Assembly: GCF_000803215.1 (NCBI RefSeq) | Contig: NZ_JSXC01000036.1 | Span: forward strand, 1-58,488 | From: Pectobacterium fontis | GTDB taxonomy: Bacteria > Pseudomonadota > Gammaproteobacteria > Enterobacterales > Enterobacteriaceae | Reading direction: 5' to 3' | Length of the DNA: 58,488 nt | In this document: one piece after another, positions 9,736 to 18,646 of the stretch | Numbering within the stretch: the stretch's first letter is position 1 | How the letters are laid out: every line of letters begins with the position of its first letter | Program-made: the position numbers and the translations under genes | Notes under the pieces: model-generated | The model's input: only the letters and a program-made list of their open reading frames with translations | Told to the model about the DNA's origin: nothing | The model's database searches: none

Positions 9736-9790
9736 TATACCCGACATAATTCGACTCGTCAGTGCGCTGACTTGAAGTATAACGGGGATA
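9736..9790. repeat. Dispersed palindromic repeat, short copy C
   Basis: TATACCCGACATAATTC and, inverted, GAAGTATAACGGGGATA match at 13 of 17 positions and enclose about 20 bases. It is a 55-bp minimal copy of the family seen at 6093, 8217 and 30432, and lies in the 330-base gap before chaA. Confidence 0.6.
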
Positions 9791-9830
9791 TTTTGCCGTA
9801 TCATTCCTCTGGATAAGGAGAACTCCCGCA

Positions 9831-10931
9831 ATGAAGTCTCATGCTGAGATAGTCAAATCTCGTCATCATGAATACTCACTTATTTTTCCTATTATTGCGC
9901 TAGCTGTGCTCTACATGTGGGGCAGCTCACAAGATTTTGTCGCGATTCTCGGCATCAACGCTCTCGCGCTAGCCGGGATACTTTTCAGTGCATTCAGCGT
10001 GGTGCGTCACGCCGATGTGCTTGCACACCGTCTGGGTGAACCTTATGGTTCTCTGATCCTCAGCTTGTCCGTCGTCATTCTTGAAGTCAGTCTCATTTCT
10101 GCGCTGATGGCAACCGGTGACGCCGGTCCGGATCTGATGCGCGACACTCTTTATTCCATCATCGTGATTGTCACTGGTGGCCTCGTAGGTTTCGCACTTT
10201 TGCTAGGGGGCCGTAAATTCGCCACACAGTATGTCAACCTCAGTGGCATCAAGCAGTATCTGATGGCGATCTTCCCATTGGCGGTCATTGTGCTGGTTTT
10301 TCCCAGCGCCTTGCCTGACGGTAATTTTAGCGTAACGCAGTCGCTCATTGTCGCCGCCATTTCCGCAGCCATGTACGGCGTTTTCCTGTTGATTCAAACC
10401 CGCACGCACCAAAGCCTGTTTGTGTATGAGCATGAAGACGAAGGTGATGGCGACGACCCTCATCATGGAAAACCCTCTGCGCACAGTTCGCTGTGGCATA
10501 CCGGTTGGCTGCTGGTTCACCTGATTGCCGTTATCGCCGTCACCAAAATGAACTCCATGCCACTGGAAACGCTGCTGACCGAAATGAACGCCCCAACGCA
10601 GTTTACGGGCTTCCTGGTCGCACTATTAATCCTCTCTCCTGAAGGGCTAGGAGCAATCCGCGCCGTCCTGAAGAATCAGGTACAGCGCGCGATGAATCTG
10701 TTTTTCGGTTCTGTACTCGCTACCATTTCGCTGACCGTCCCTACCGTCACGATTATCGCTATGCTTACTGGCCGCACGCTGAACTTCGGTCTGGATATGC
10801 CGCATATCGTCGTGATGCTGTCAGTTCTGGTGCTGTGCCACATTACCTTCTCCACCGGTAGAACCAACGTATTAAGCGGTAGCGCGCATCTGGCGCTTTT
10901 TGCCGCTTATCTGATCACCATCACGCTGTAA
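9831..10931 (+). CDS. chaA: Sodium(calcium, potassium)/proton antiporter ChaA
   Basis: This 366-residue inner-membrane cation/proton antiporter of the CaCA superfamily extrudes Na+, Ca2+ and K+ at high pH or salt. It has about eleven hydrophobic helices with the paired repeat motifs GEPYGSLILSLSVVILEVSL and SPEGLGAIRA containing the conserved acidic residues. Between the halves lies the acidic cytoplasmic loop typical of ChaA, EHEDEGDGDDPHHGKP, near residues 200-215. AAGGAG precedes the ATG by 10 bases. It is a single gene here, with chaB missing and chaC elsewhere; a strong hairpin follows. Confidence 0.94.
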   Translation: MKSHAEIVKSRHHEYSLIFPIIALAVLYMWGSSQDFVAILGINALALAGILFSAFSVVRHADVLAHRLGEPYGSLILSLSVVILEVSLISALMATGDAGPDLMRDTLYSIIVIVTGGLVGFALLLGGRKFATQYVNLSGIKQYLMAIFPLAVIVLVFPSALPDGNFSVTQSLIVAAISAAMYGVFLLIQTRTHQSLFVYEHEDEGDGDDPHHGKPSAHSSLWHTGWLLVHLIAVIAVTKMNSMPLETLLTEMNAPTQFTGFLVALLILSPEGLGAIRAVLKNQVQRAMNLFFGSVLATISLTVPTVTIIAMLTGRTLNFGLDMPHIVVMLSVLVLCHITFSTGRTNVLSGSAHLALFAAYLITITL

Positions 10932-10937
10932 CCCCGC

Positions 10938-10965
10938 CGCTGACGCGGTTTTCACCGCGTCAGCG
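10938..10965 (+). terminator. Strong hairpin after chaA
   Basis: A perfect 12-bp stem, CGCTGACGCGGT with its reverse complement, closes a 4-base loop just past the chaA stop. No U-run follows. Confidence 0.6.
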
Positions 10966-11093
10966 CTCCAGACGTCACTTATCTTGATGTATATCTGGAT
11001 CTTCTAAGCACGTCCGGCGTATCTTAAGGCTGTCGTCGACGGACCGACAGGCCCGCCATGTTGATTTACTTTCCTACTTTGGTTTCTGCTTAG

Positions 11094-12797
11094 ATGAAAA
11101 CGCACGGAATTAACGGCGTCAGACCGTTCAGCGCGCTGATTAGCGCATGCTGGCGAGAAAAATATACGCTGCAACGTTTTACCCACGACATTATCGCTGG
11201 CGTGACTGTTGGCATTATCGCCATCCCCTTGGCCATGGCGCTGGCTATTGCCAGTGGCGTCCCTCCGCAATACGGACTGTATACTTCAGCCATTGCCGGG
11301 ATTGTTATCGCCGTCAGCGGCGGTTCACGCTACAGCGTTTCAGGACCCACGGCTGCCTTCGTCGTCATTCTCTATCCTGTATCACAACAGTTCGGGTTAT
11401 CCGGTCTGCTGGTTGCCACCTTGCTTTCTGGCGTTTTCTTGTTGCTGATGGGGCTTTGCCGCTTCGGACGCTTAATTGAATATATTCCACTCTCCGTGAC
11501 GCTCGGCTTTACCTCCGGGATCGCCATCACCATCGGTACGATGCAGATCAAGGATTTCTTCGGCTTAGAGATGGCGGTCGTGCCCGAACATTACGTCGAG
11601 AAAGTGGCGGCATTAGCGCAGTCGCTGCCCACTCTGCATCTTGCCGATACGCTGATTGGAGCAACGACGCTGCTGGTTCTGATCCTCTGGCCCAAACTCG
11701 GTATTCGTCTACCTGGCCATTTGCCTGCGCTGCTGGCGGGTGTCGCGGTGATGGGGATCATGTCATTGCTTGGGGAAAATGTCGCCACCATTGGTTCCCG
11801 ATTCAGCTATATGCTGGCGGATGGTTCACAAGGGCAAGGGATCCCGCCTATCTTGCCACAGCTCATTCTGCCGTGGGATATGCCATCATCAGATGGAAAA
11901 ACGATGACTCTGGACTGGCAAAGCATTTCCGCCCTGCTGCCCGCGGCATTCTCTATGGCGATGCTGGGAGCGATTGAATCACTGCTGTGCGCCGTCGTGC
12001 TGGACGGTATGACAGGCAAAAAGCACAATTCCAACGCAGAATTGATGGGGCAAGGTTTCGGTAACATCATCGCACCGTTCTTTGGCGGTATTACCGCGAC
12101 CGCGGCGATTGCCCGTTCCGCCGCCAACGTACGGGCGGGCGCAAGCTCACCCATTTCTGCCGTGGTCCATGCCTTGCTGGTGCTATTAGCATTATTGATC
12201 CTTGCACCGTGGCTGTCTTATCTGCCACTAGCCGCGATGGCGTCGTTGCTGTTGATTGTTGCCTGGAACATGAGCGAGGCACATAAGGTAGTGGATTTGT
12301 TACGTCACGCGCCAAAAGACGACATTATCGTGATGCTGCTCTGTATGTCCTTGACCGTGCTGTTCGACATGGTGATTGCGATTACCGTCGGTATTGTGCT
12401 GGCATCGTTATTATTTATGCGGCGCATCGCGCAGATGACCCGCCTGAGCGAACTACCGGACACCAAAATACCGGATCATCTGGTGTTGCGTGTTAACGGC
12501 CCACTGTTTTTCGCCGCGGCGGAACGCATCTTCAACGACCTGACGTTACGCAGCGAAGGCTATCAAAATATCATCTTGCAGTGGGATGCCGTGCCAGTGC
12601 TGGATGCCGGCGGGCTAAGTGCATTCCTGCGCTTTAGCGAAACACTGCCCGCAGGCAAACAGCTCATCATCACCGACATTCCCTTCCAGCCGTTAAAAAC
12701 GCTGGCACGGGCAAAAGTACACCCGATTGACGGTCGGCTCCATTTCTATGGCTCATTAGCACAGGCTATCGAGGCGACGACGGCACGTTCAGCGTAA
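11094..12797 (+). CDS. dauA: C4-dicarboxylate transporter DauA (SulP family, YchM)
   Basis: This 567-residue SLC26/SulP transporter is nearly collinear with E. coli DauA (YchM), which takes up succinate and other C4-dicarboxylates aerobically at acidic pH. The membrane part begins near residue 35 ([20 protein letters not shown]) and includes the SulP signature [16 protein letters not shown] and the [19 protein letters not shown] core. The C-terminal STAS domain starts near residue 455 and contains [12 protein letters not shown] and [11 protein letters not shown]. No convincing Shine-Dalgarno is seen before the ATG at 11094, but alignment with E. coli supports it. Older annotations call such proteins sulfate transporters. 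Confidence 0.9.
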   Translation: MKTHGINGVRPFSALISACWREKYTLQRFTHDIIAGVTVGIIAIPLAMALAIASGVPPQYGLYTSAIAGIVIAVSGGSRYSVSGPTAAFVVILYPVSQQFGLSGLLVATLLSGVFLLLMGLCRFGRLIEYIPLSVTLGFTSGIAITIGTMQIKDFFGLEMAVVPEHYVEKVAALAQSLPTLHLADTLIGATTLLVLILWPKLGIRLPGHLPALLAGVAVMGIMSLLGENVATIGSRFSYMLADGSQGQGIPPILPQLILPWDMPSSDGKTMTLDWQSISALLPAAFSMAMLGAIESLLCAVVLDGMTGKKHNSNAELMGQGFGNIIAPFFGGITATAAIARSAANVRAGASSPISAVVHALLVLLALLILAPWLSYLPLAAMASLLLIVAWNMSEAHKVVDLLRHAPKDDIIVMLLCMSLTVLFDMVIAITVGIVLASLLFMRRIAQMTRLSELPDTKIPDHLVLRVNGPLFFAAAERIFNDLTLRSEGYQNIILQWDAVPVLDAGGLSAFLRFSETLPAGKQLIITDIPFQPLKTLARAKVHPIDGRLHFYGSLAQAIEATTARSA

Positions 12798-12816
12798 CAG
12801 CATCAATGACGGGCCA

Positions 12817-12839
12817 CGCCGTGCTCGTGCTGCACGGCG
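12817..12839 (+). terminator. Hairpin after dauA
   Basis: CGCCGTGC pairs with GCACGGCG across a 7-base loop, 20 bases past the dauA stop; no U-run follows. Confidence 0.4.
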
Positions 12840-12908
12840 GGTTCGGCGAGCCGGACAAACTTTCGTCTATAGTATTAAATCCAGTGCCTGTGGTGAGGAA
12901 ACCTAATT

Positions 12909-13631
12909 GTGACAATTTTTGCTTCTGCTCCCGTGTTAATTACTGGCGGCGCACGCCGTATTGGGCTGGGGCTGGCGCGTGCGTTTCTGGCTCAATCGAT
13001 CCCTGTCATTATCAGCTATCGCACCTTTTACCCTGAGTTGGACACACTACGGCAAGACGGTGCCGTTTGTCTGGCTGCCGATTTTTCCACCACGGAAAAC
13101 ATCTATGCGTTTGCAGCGCAAATCCTGTCGCTCACGCCACAGTTGCGCGCCATTATTCATAATGCCAGCCGCTGGGAGCCAGAAAGCCCCTCGACACCGC
13201 CAGAACAAACGCTGGCCGATATGCTGCAAATTCACGTCTATACGCCCTATTTACTCAACCAGTTGCTGGAATCTTGCTTGCGAGGGCAAGGCATCGCAGG
13301 CGCAGACATTATTCATCTGACGGATTACGTGGTAGAAAAAGGCAGCGAGAAACACATCGCCTATGCCGCCAGCAAAGCCGCGCTGGATAACATGACACGG
13401 TCATTTGCCCGCAAACTGGCGCCGGAAGTGAAAGTCAACGCGATTGCTCCCAGCTTAATCTTGTTCAATGAACAGGATAGCGAAGAATATCGCCAACAGG
13501 CGCTGGAAAAGTCATTGATGAAAATCGCGCCCGGCGAAGAAGAAATTATCCAACTGGTGGATTATCTGCTTAGCAGCCGCTATGTCACCGGAAAAACGCT
13601 GGGTGTTGATGGCGGGCGGGCTTTGCGCTGA
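12909..13631 (+). CDS. folM: Dihydromonapterin reductase FolM
   Basis: This 240-residue short-chain dehydrogenase reduces dihydromonapterin (and weakly dihydrofolate) with NADPH in the tetrahydromonapterin pathway. The Rossmann motif GGARRIGLGLA starts near residue 13, the conserved NAS is in IIHNASRW, and the catalytic pair is Tyr152/Lys156 in YAASKAAL; the C-terminus GKTLGVDGGRALR is typical of FolM. It starts with GTG, with AGG about 10 bases upstream. In E. coli folM lies next to rstAB, as it does here, 135 bases ahead of rstA. Confidence 0.93.
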   Translation: MTIFASAPVLITGGARRIGLGLARAFLAQSIPVIISYRTFYPELDTLRQDGAVCLAADFSTTENIYAFAAQILSLTPQLRAIIHNASRWEPESPSTPPEQTLADMLQIHVYTPYLLNQLLESCLRGQGIAGADIIHLTDYVVEKGSEKHIAYAASKAALDNMTRSFARKLAPEVKVNAIAPSLILFNEQDSEEYRQQALEKSLMKIAPGEEEIIQLVDYLLSSRYVTGKTLGVDGGRALR

Positions 13632-13766
13632 GGCCATCCCGCGACAACCCAAGACCTAATTCATGCAAATTAACAAACAATCAACACCCATTTACGCTTC
13701 GCTTCTCGTGTATAACCCATCATCAGGCTATGCTATCAGCAGTAAAATGGGGATGACGTAGAGACC

Positions 13767-14504
13767 ATGAATAAGATTGTTTTTATAGAAGATGATACTG
13801 AGGTCGGAAAATTGATCGCGGCCTACCTCGGCAAGCATGATATTGACGTTCAAGTTGAAGCACGAGGCGATCTGGCATTAGCCTTTATCGAACAGCAGCA
13901 GCCCGACCTCGTGCTGCTGGATATCATGCTACCCGGCAAAGACGGCATGACCATCTGCCAGGAGTTGCGGCCACAGTACAGCGGCCCGATTGTGCTGTTG
14001 ACGTCTCTGGACAGCGACATGAATCATATCTTGTCACTGGAAATGGGCGCTGATGATTACATTCTGAAAACCACGCCTCCCGCCGTTTTACTCGCCCGTT
14101 TGCGCCTGCATTTGCGACAATACGCCACCGCGCCTCAGGCCGTAGCAGAAAAAGCCACGCCCGCCGCGTTACAGGTGCATAAATCACTGCACTTCGGCCT
14201 GCTTTGCATCGATCCGGTTAATCGGGAAGTGACATTAGGGCAAGAGCACATCGTGTTATCCACCGCGGATTTCGATTTGCTCTGGCAGTTGGCAACCCAC
14301 GCCGGCCACATCATGGATCGGGATGCGCTGCTGAAGAATCTACGCGGCGTAACCTACGATGGTATGGATCGCAGTATCGACGTGGCTATTTCCCGCTTGC
14401 GTAAAAAGCTTTACGACAACCCGCTGGAACCGTTCCGTATCAAGACGGTGCGCAATAAAGGTTATCTGTTCGCCCCCAATACCTGGGAGAGCGTGACGCT
14501 ATGA
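13767..14504 (+). CDS. rstA: Response regulator RstA
   Basis: This 245-residue OmpR/PhoB-type regulator has a receiver domain (about 1-120) with acidic Glu8/Asp9/Asp10 and phosphoacceptor Asp52 in LLDIMLPG, and a C-terminal winged helix (about 140-240) ending in IKTVRNKGYLFAP. It pairs with RstB, whose start overlaps its stop as ATGA. In E. coli RstA, under PhoPQ control, activates asr and acts on acid and biofilm genes. Here a RstA box lies just downstream, before asr, so a direct target is in the same locus. I looked for a PhoP box upstream and did not find a clear one. Confidence 0.95.
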   Translation: MNKIVFIEDDTEVGKLIAAYLGKHDIDVQVEARGDLALAFIEQQQPDLVLLDIMLPGKDGMTICQELRPQYSGPIVLLTSLDSDMNHILSLEMGADDYILKTTPPAVLLARLRLHLRQYATAPQAVAEKATPAALQVHKSLHFGLLCIDPVNREVTLGQEHIVLSTADFDLLWQLATHAGHIMDRDALLKNLRGVTYDGMDRSIDVAISRLRKKLYDNPLEPFRIKTVRNKGYLFAPNTWESVTL

Positions 14505-15814
14505 GAAAGCTGTTCATCCAGTTTTTTCTGTTACTGTTTGCCTGCTTTGTTGTCATGACGCTACTGGTCGGGCTGGTTTATAAAGTTACGGCAGAGCGTG
14601 CGGGGCGTCAGTCCATGGATGACCTGATGAAAAGCTCGCTGTACCTCATTCGTAATGAATTACGCGCAATCCCCCCTCGTGAATGGCATAAAACCATCAA
14701 CCAACTCGATTTAAATTTGTCGTTCAAATTGCATATCGAACCGGTGAGTAAGTACGCGTTAAGCACCAGCAATCGACAACGCCTGAATCAGGGCGAGATC
14801 ATCGCACTGGATGACGAATACACGTTTATCCAACGCATCCCCCGCAGTCATTACGTCCTCGCCGTCGGCCCTATTCCTTATTTGTTCTTCCTGCACGAAA
14901 TGCGATTACTGGATTTGCTGCTGGTGATGTTCATCGGGCTGTCGCTGGCGCTGCCGGTTTTCTTGTGGATGCGGCCACATTGGCAGGCCATGTTAAAACT
15001 GGAGAACGCCGCACAGCGTTTAGGCGATGGTCATCTGGAAGAACGTATTCACTTTGATAACACCTCAAGCCTGTTCCGCCTTGGCGTCGCCTTCAACCGG
15101 ATGGCAGATAACCTGAACCAGCTTATCAACAGTAAAAAGCAACTGATTGACAATATTGCGCACGAACTGCGTACCCCGCTGGTCAGGCTGCGCTATCGGT
15201 TAGCCATGAGTGACAATCTGACAGAAAATGAACAGCAGGCATTAAACCGAGATATTGGCCAACTTGAAGCATTGATTGACGAACTGCTGACATACGCCAG
15301 ACTTGACCGCCCACAGGTGACGCTGCATCTTGCCAATATTGATATTCCCGCGTGGCTACAGGCAAAAGTTGACGATTTTCATCTGATCCATCCTGATAAA
15401 CTCATTTCGCTGGACACCTCCCATGCAGCGCACATTGGTGCGCTCGATCTCCGTCTTATGGAGCGAGTTCTGAATAACCTGGTTGGCAATGGATTACGCT
15501 TCTGCCATAGCCGCTTGCATATCAGCCTAACGTCTGATGCCGAGAATATGGCGTGTTTGCAGGTCGACGATGACGGTCCTGGAATTGCGCCCGAAAGTTG
15601 GGAAAGCGTTTTTGAACCGTTTATCCGCCTGGAAGCCGGTATCGAGAACAGCAGCGGTGGATGCGGGCTTGGGCTAGCGATTGTTCACGCCATCGCACGA
15701 GCTTACGAAGGCAGCATTACGGTAGGTGAAAGCCCGCTCGGCGGTGCCCGTTTCCGCTTTTGCTGGCCAATAAAAACGATATCGGCACAGGCGGCCATCG
15801 CCATCCAGCACTGA
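14501..15814 (+). CDS. rstB: Sensor kinase RstB
   Basis: This 437-residue inner-membrane histidine kinase has TM1 about 7-30, a periplasmic sensor region, TM2 about 136-158, HAMP to about 210, an H-box IAHELRTPLVRLR with His221, an N-box LNNLVGNGLRF and the G-box DDGPGIAPES. It phosphorylates RstA, with which it is translationally coupled by a 4-base overlap. A strong hairpin follows 3 bases after the stop. Length and motif spacing are normal for RstB (E. coli 433). Confidence 0.95.
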   Translation: MRKLFIQFFLLLFACFVVMTLLVGLVYKVTAERAGRQSMDDLMKSSLYLIRNELRAIPPREWHKTINQLDLNLSFKLHIEPVSKYALSTSNRQRLNQGEIIALDDEYTFIQRIPRSHYVLAVGPIPYLFFLHEMRLLDLLLVMFIGLSLALPVFLWMRPHWQAMLKLENAAQRLGDGHLEERIHFDNTSSLFRLGVAFNRMADNLNQLINSKKQLIDNIAHELRTPLVRLRYRLAMSDNLTENEQQALNRDIGQLEALIDELLTYARLDRPQVTLHLANIDIPAWLQAKVDDFHLIHPDKLISLDTSHAAHIGALDLRLMERVLNNLVGNGLRFCHSRLHISLTSDAENMACLQVDDDGPGIAPESWESVFEPFIRLEAGIENSSGGCGLGLAIVHAIARAYEGSITVGESPLGGARFRFCWPIKTISAQAAIAIQH

Positions 15815-15817
15815 TGC

Positions 15818-15844
15818 AGAGACAGCGGTAACACCGCTGTCTCT
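15818..15844 (+). terminator. Hairpin after rstB
   Basis: AGAGACAGCGGT and its perfect reverse complement form a 12-bp stem with an AAC loop. The U-run is missing, but the position after the operon suggests a 3' end. Confidence 0.6.
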
Positions 15845-15872
15845 CAATCTCTTCCTCGCCCTTCCAGACTTG

Positions 15873-15886
15873 TACATTAGGTTACA
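15873..15886. promoter_or_regulatory. RstA box upstream of asr
   Basis: TACATTAGGTTACA matches the E. coli RstA box TACATnTnGTTACA except at one position. A -10-like TATTCT lies at 15929-15934, which would put the box near -61 from the start of transcription. This predicts direct RstA activation of asr, as in E. coli. Confidence 0.75.
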
Positions 15887-15992
15887 CGCCGAAACCAATC
15901 ACTCACTGAAGCCGCTCTCGGTTTCTCCTATTCTCTCTTCAACGGCTCAACTACGAGCCACGAAACGTGAATGAGACAATGAGGAAATGATG

Positions 15993-16301
15993 ATGAATAA
16001 AGTATTAGTTATGATCGCTGGCGCAGCACTGGGTCTGTCCTCTGTCGCGTTTGCCGCAGATACCGTAACCACCACACCCGCGCAGCCTTCTGCAACGGCT
16101 ACCACTTCTGCTCCGGCTAAAGCCGTTCACCATAAAAAGCATGTGAAAAAAGCGAAAACTGCGCCTGTTCAGAAAGCACAGGCCGCCAAGAAACACGTGA
16201 AAAAAGCCAAACCCGCTCCTGCACAAAAAGCGCAGGCTGCCAAGAAACACGTAAAAAAAGCGAAATCAGCAAAACACGCTGACACCACGCCAGCAGCGTA
16301 A
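15993..16301 (+). CDS. asr: Acid shock protein Asr
   Basis: A 102-residue secreted, very basic periplasmic protein induced by acid and thought to sequester protons or chaperone periplasmic proteins. A signal peptide ([21 protein letters not shown]) is followed by a Thr/Pro/Ala-rich stretch, then repeats of the type [13 protein letters not shown] (about residues 55-95). Three in-frame ATGs occur at 15987, 15990 and 15993; GAGGA at 15981 gives a proper 7-base spacing only for 15993, which also matches the E. coli start. It is preceded by a RstA box and followed by a terminator, then ydgU. Confidence 0.93.
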   Translation: MNKVLVMIAGAALGLSSVAFAADTVTTTPAQPSATATTSAPAKAVHHKKHVKKAKTAPVQKAQAAKKHVKKAKPAPAQKAQAAKKHVKKAKSAKHADTTPAA

Positions 16302-16398
16302 TCGCTAAATATCCGCGCCTCCTTTCCAAGAGAGGTGCCACTTAAGGTAAGCCCCGTTTGAATCGGGTTATTAAAACGCTTACCGCTACGTCATCATA

Positions 16399-16422
16399 AA
16401 ACACCCGGTTTACCGGGTGTTT
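16399..16422 (+). terminator. asr terminator
   Basis: AACACCCGG pairs with CCGGGTGTT around TTTA, and the stem runs into a short T stretch. It lies between asr and ydgU, so ydgU would depend on readthrough or its own promoter. Confidence 0.75.
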
Positions 16423-16443
16423 ATTTCATGGGGGGACAGAATA

Positions 16444-16524
16444 ATGATACGCCGTTACTCATTTGAAATTTTGTTATCCCTTATTCTACTCTGTGGCGTC
16501 ATCACCCTGAGTTTTTTTCTCTAG
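16444..16524 (+). CDS. ydgU: Tiny membrane protein YdgU
   Basis: A 26-residue reading frame starting MIRRYSFEILLSLIL and ending in a hydrophobic, aromatic tail before TAG. It has one predicted membrane helix and a strong GGGGGA Shine-Dalgarno 8 bases before the ATG. The Arg-Tyr-x-Phe-Glu start followed by an Ile/Leu-rich helix resembles what I recall of E. coli YdgU, the small inner-membrane protein encoded right after asr, and the asr-ydgU-ydgD order is kept apart from one inserted gene. Its function is unknown; acid response is inferred from linkage. It is below normal gene-calling length. Confidence 0.8.
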   Translation: MIRRYSFEILLSLILLCGVITLSFFL

Positions 16525-16831
16525 TATTCAGCGTATTGCTACCACGTCCTTCCTCATATTTTCAATATATTATAAATGAACAATACTATCGGCATGATAA
16601 GAGTTGGTATGTTTATTGAGCATAAGCATGACGTATTGTCATTCTGAGACGGGGATGATCGATTACGTTAATAGCCGATCGGAAGCCACAACAAACAACT
16701 TATTTAAATAATTTATTTAAAAATTAATTAATAAAAGGACATGTAACTGAACAAAGGTTCAGGCGCAATAAAGTTTTATCACGTTGTGCCGTTGATAGCA
16801 TTACACACTAAGCAATATCGGGAACACCATA
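16525..16831. other. AT-rich gap, nothing recognised
   Basis: About 307 bases between ydgU and the next gene. It is very AT-rich towards the right end, probably promoter DNA for the pilin-like gene; I see no ORF or RNA family in it. Confidence 0.4.
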
Positions 16832-17134
16832 ATGAAAAAAATCCTGCAACTCTCTGCTATCGTCATTAGTTCCATGACACTCACATCGTACACATTCGCT
16901 GCCCCTTCATCATCAACAGGCGTCATCCGCTTTTCAGGTTCTATCGTCGAACCCGTCTGTGATGTCACAACGCGCGCCAGTCATGTAGCCATCAGTTGTG
17001 AGCGGCAAGGTCAAATACAAACCCTACAAATGAAAGAAGGATCACAACACGCTGTTTTGCCGCAAGGCATCGGTTCCGTGAGTACGAAAAATCTGGGTTC
17101 AGATGTGCGAATCACGATTGTTAGCTACGAATAA
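16832..17134 (+). CDS. Small secreted type 1 pilin-like protein
   Basis: A 100-residue protein with a signal peptide (about 1-23, cleavage near YTFA-APS). The mature part begins like a chaperone-usher pilin, with TGVIRFSGSIVEPVCDV and a second cysteine in HVAISCERQG, spaced for the usual disulfide, and ends in VRITIVSYE, like the C-terminal beta strand that binds the chaperone. A normal pilin has 150-180 residues, so the middle of the domain is missing. No usher or chaperone gene is nearby. It is inserted between ydgU and ydgD. It could be an orphan secreted protein or a shortened pilin; function unknown. Confidence 0.7.
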   Translation: MKKILQLSAIVISSMTLTSYTFAAPSSSTGVIRFSGSIVEPVCDVTTRASHVAISCERQGQIQTLQMKEGSQHAVLPQGIGSVSTKNLGSDVRITIVSYE

Positions 17135-17154
17135 GCCTGACAACACGACATGGA

Positions 17155-17189
17155 AACACGCTGCCATAGAAGCTCTGTGGCAGCGTGTT
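17155..17189 (+). terminator. Terminator after the pilin-like gene
   Basis: A 12-bp stem, AACACGCTGCCA with its reverse complement, around an 11-base loop, ending in TTT. Confidence 0.7.
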
Positions 17190-17351
17190 TGGAATACTCC
17201 CTTTGCCACAACACAGTGATGTCATGTCACGCTTTTTACACTCAATAACATTTTAATTTCCAGCCCCTCACCAGCAAATGCATCTATAGTTAATTCAACA
17301 CGCTATATTTAGTGCCTCAAGATAACGTTTATCATAAGGTTTATTCACTGC

Positions 17352-18173
17352 ATGCGCATATCAGCCTGGTTGTTATGTTCATTATCCTTTACCGCCCCGT
17401 TCAGTTGGGCAGACTCCTCACCAACAGACATCGCCGCACAAAAGCAACAACAAATCTTATTTTTCAACCACGACGACCGAGATGTCGTTCCTGACACCGC
17501 AATCTGGCCCTGGCAGGCCATTGGGCAGCTAGAAACGACCAGCGGTAACCTCTGTACCGCGACGCTGATTTCCCCTCATTTAGCGCTGACAGCCGGGCAT
17601 TGCGTGGTCATTCCGCCAAAAGGCGAGATAGATAAACCCATCGCGCTGCGCTTTCAGGCAACCGAAAAAGGCTGGCGTTATGAAACAACAGAAATTGAAA
17701 CGCTGGCGAATAAATCACTTGCCAAAAAATTGCAAGCCGACGGCGAAGGCTGGATCGTTCCACCTTCAGCCGCACCGCTAGACTACGCGCTGATTCGATT
17801 AAAACAAACGCCACCCGATATTCGCCCGATTCCCATCTGGCAAGGGAGTCGTCAGGCGTTGATACTGGCGTTACGAAACAACGGCCAGCGCGTCACGCAA
17901 GCCGGTTACCCGGAAGATCATCAGGAGACACTTTATCGTCATCAGGATTGTTTGATCACTGGCTGGGTTCATAATGCCGTGATGGCACACCAGTGCGATA
18001 CGCTGCCTGGTGACAGCGGTTCCCCCTTGATGTTGAATTCCACCTCGGGCTGGGTTCTCATGGGCATCCAAAGCTCCGCGCCTGATGCCAGTGAGCGCGA
18101 TCGTGCGGATAATCGCGCCGTTTCCGTGACGGCGATACGCCAGCAGTTGGAAGCGTTGGCAAAACAACGCTAA
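17352..18173 (+). CDS. ydgD: Trypsin-like periplasmic serine protease YdgD
   Basis: A 273-residue secreted peptidase of family S1, the same length as E. coli YdgD. The signal peptide is residues 1-20 (cleavage before DSSP). The catalytic triad is complete: His83 in LTAGHC, Asp144 in LDYALI and Ser222 in CDTLPGDSGSP. Cys68/Cys84 and Cys200/Cys215 would form the usual disulfides. It has its own promoter region after the terminator of the preceding gene. Physiological substrate unknown; in E. coli it also follows asr-ydgU. Confidence 0.9.
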   Translation: MRISAWLLCSLSFTAPFSWADSSPTDIAAQKQQQILFFNHDDRDVVPDTAIWPWQAIGQLETTSGNLCTATLISPHLALTAGHCVVIPPKGEIDKPIALRFQATEKGWRYETTEIETLANKSLAKKLQADGEGWIVPPSAAPLDYALIRLKQTPPDIRPIPIWQGSRQALILALRNNGQRVTQAGYPEDHQETLYRHQDCLITGWVHNAVMAHQCDTLPGDSGSPLMLNSTSGWVLMGIQSSAPDASERDRADNRAVSVTAIRQQLEALAKQR

Positions 18174-18646
18174 CCCAAACACATTGGTCCCATAACCTCT
18201 TCCGTCAGGCGGATATCGTTATCGAGGGGGTCTGGCACCAATCTCTTTTCTGTCAGCGCCATGGTATAAAAAAAGATCTGTTCTATTCTTATCAGAGCAT
18301 CAGTTAATCATCCATATTGTCGCCAGATCGCAGCATGGCAATTATCAAAATTTTATTTTTATCTTATGGGCGATGCCGTCTTTTATAATTAGACACTCAT
18401 TTATTCACAGAACATTTTTTCAGGAAATTCGCGCATCTCTGCACTTAAATCATGGAAAAATATAATAAATTCATACCGTGCGCCACCAATCTAAAAAATG
18501 CTTCAAGAGAAAAAAGTACAGAAATCTTAACGAGAAGATAATGGCAGTATAATAAGTTACCTCAATTTTTAGCCTCTATGTTATTGTGTCGCCGTGAAAT
18601 TAAATTGATGTTGTCGCGATTATTATTGCGGAAAGGAAGAGTCTAC
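18174..18646. other. Non-coding AT-rich gap
   Basis: About 470 bases between ydgD and the EAL gene. I see no gene, sRNA or clear operator here; it probably holds the promoter of the EAL gene. Confidence 0.4.

Noticed and set aside
13632-13766. PhoP box ahead of rstA
   Set aside because: No pair of direct TGTTTA-like half sites with 5-base spacing in the right orientation was found.
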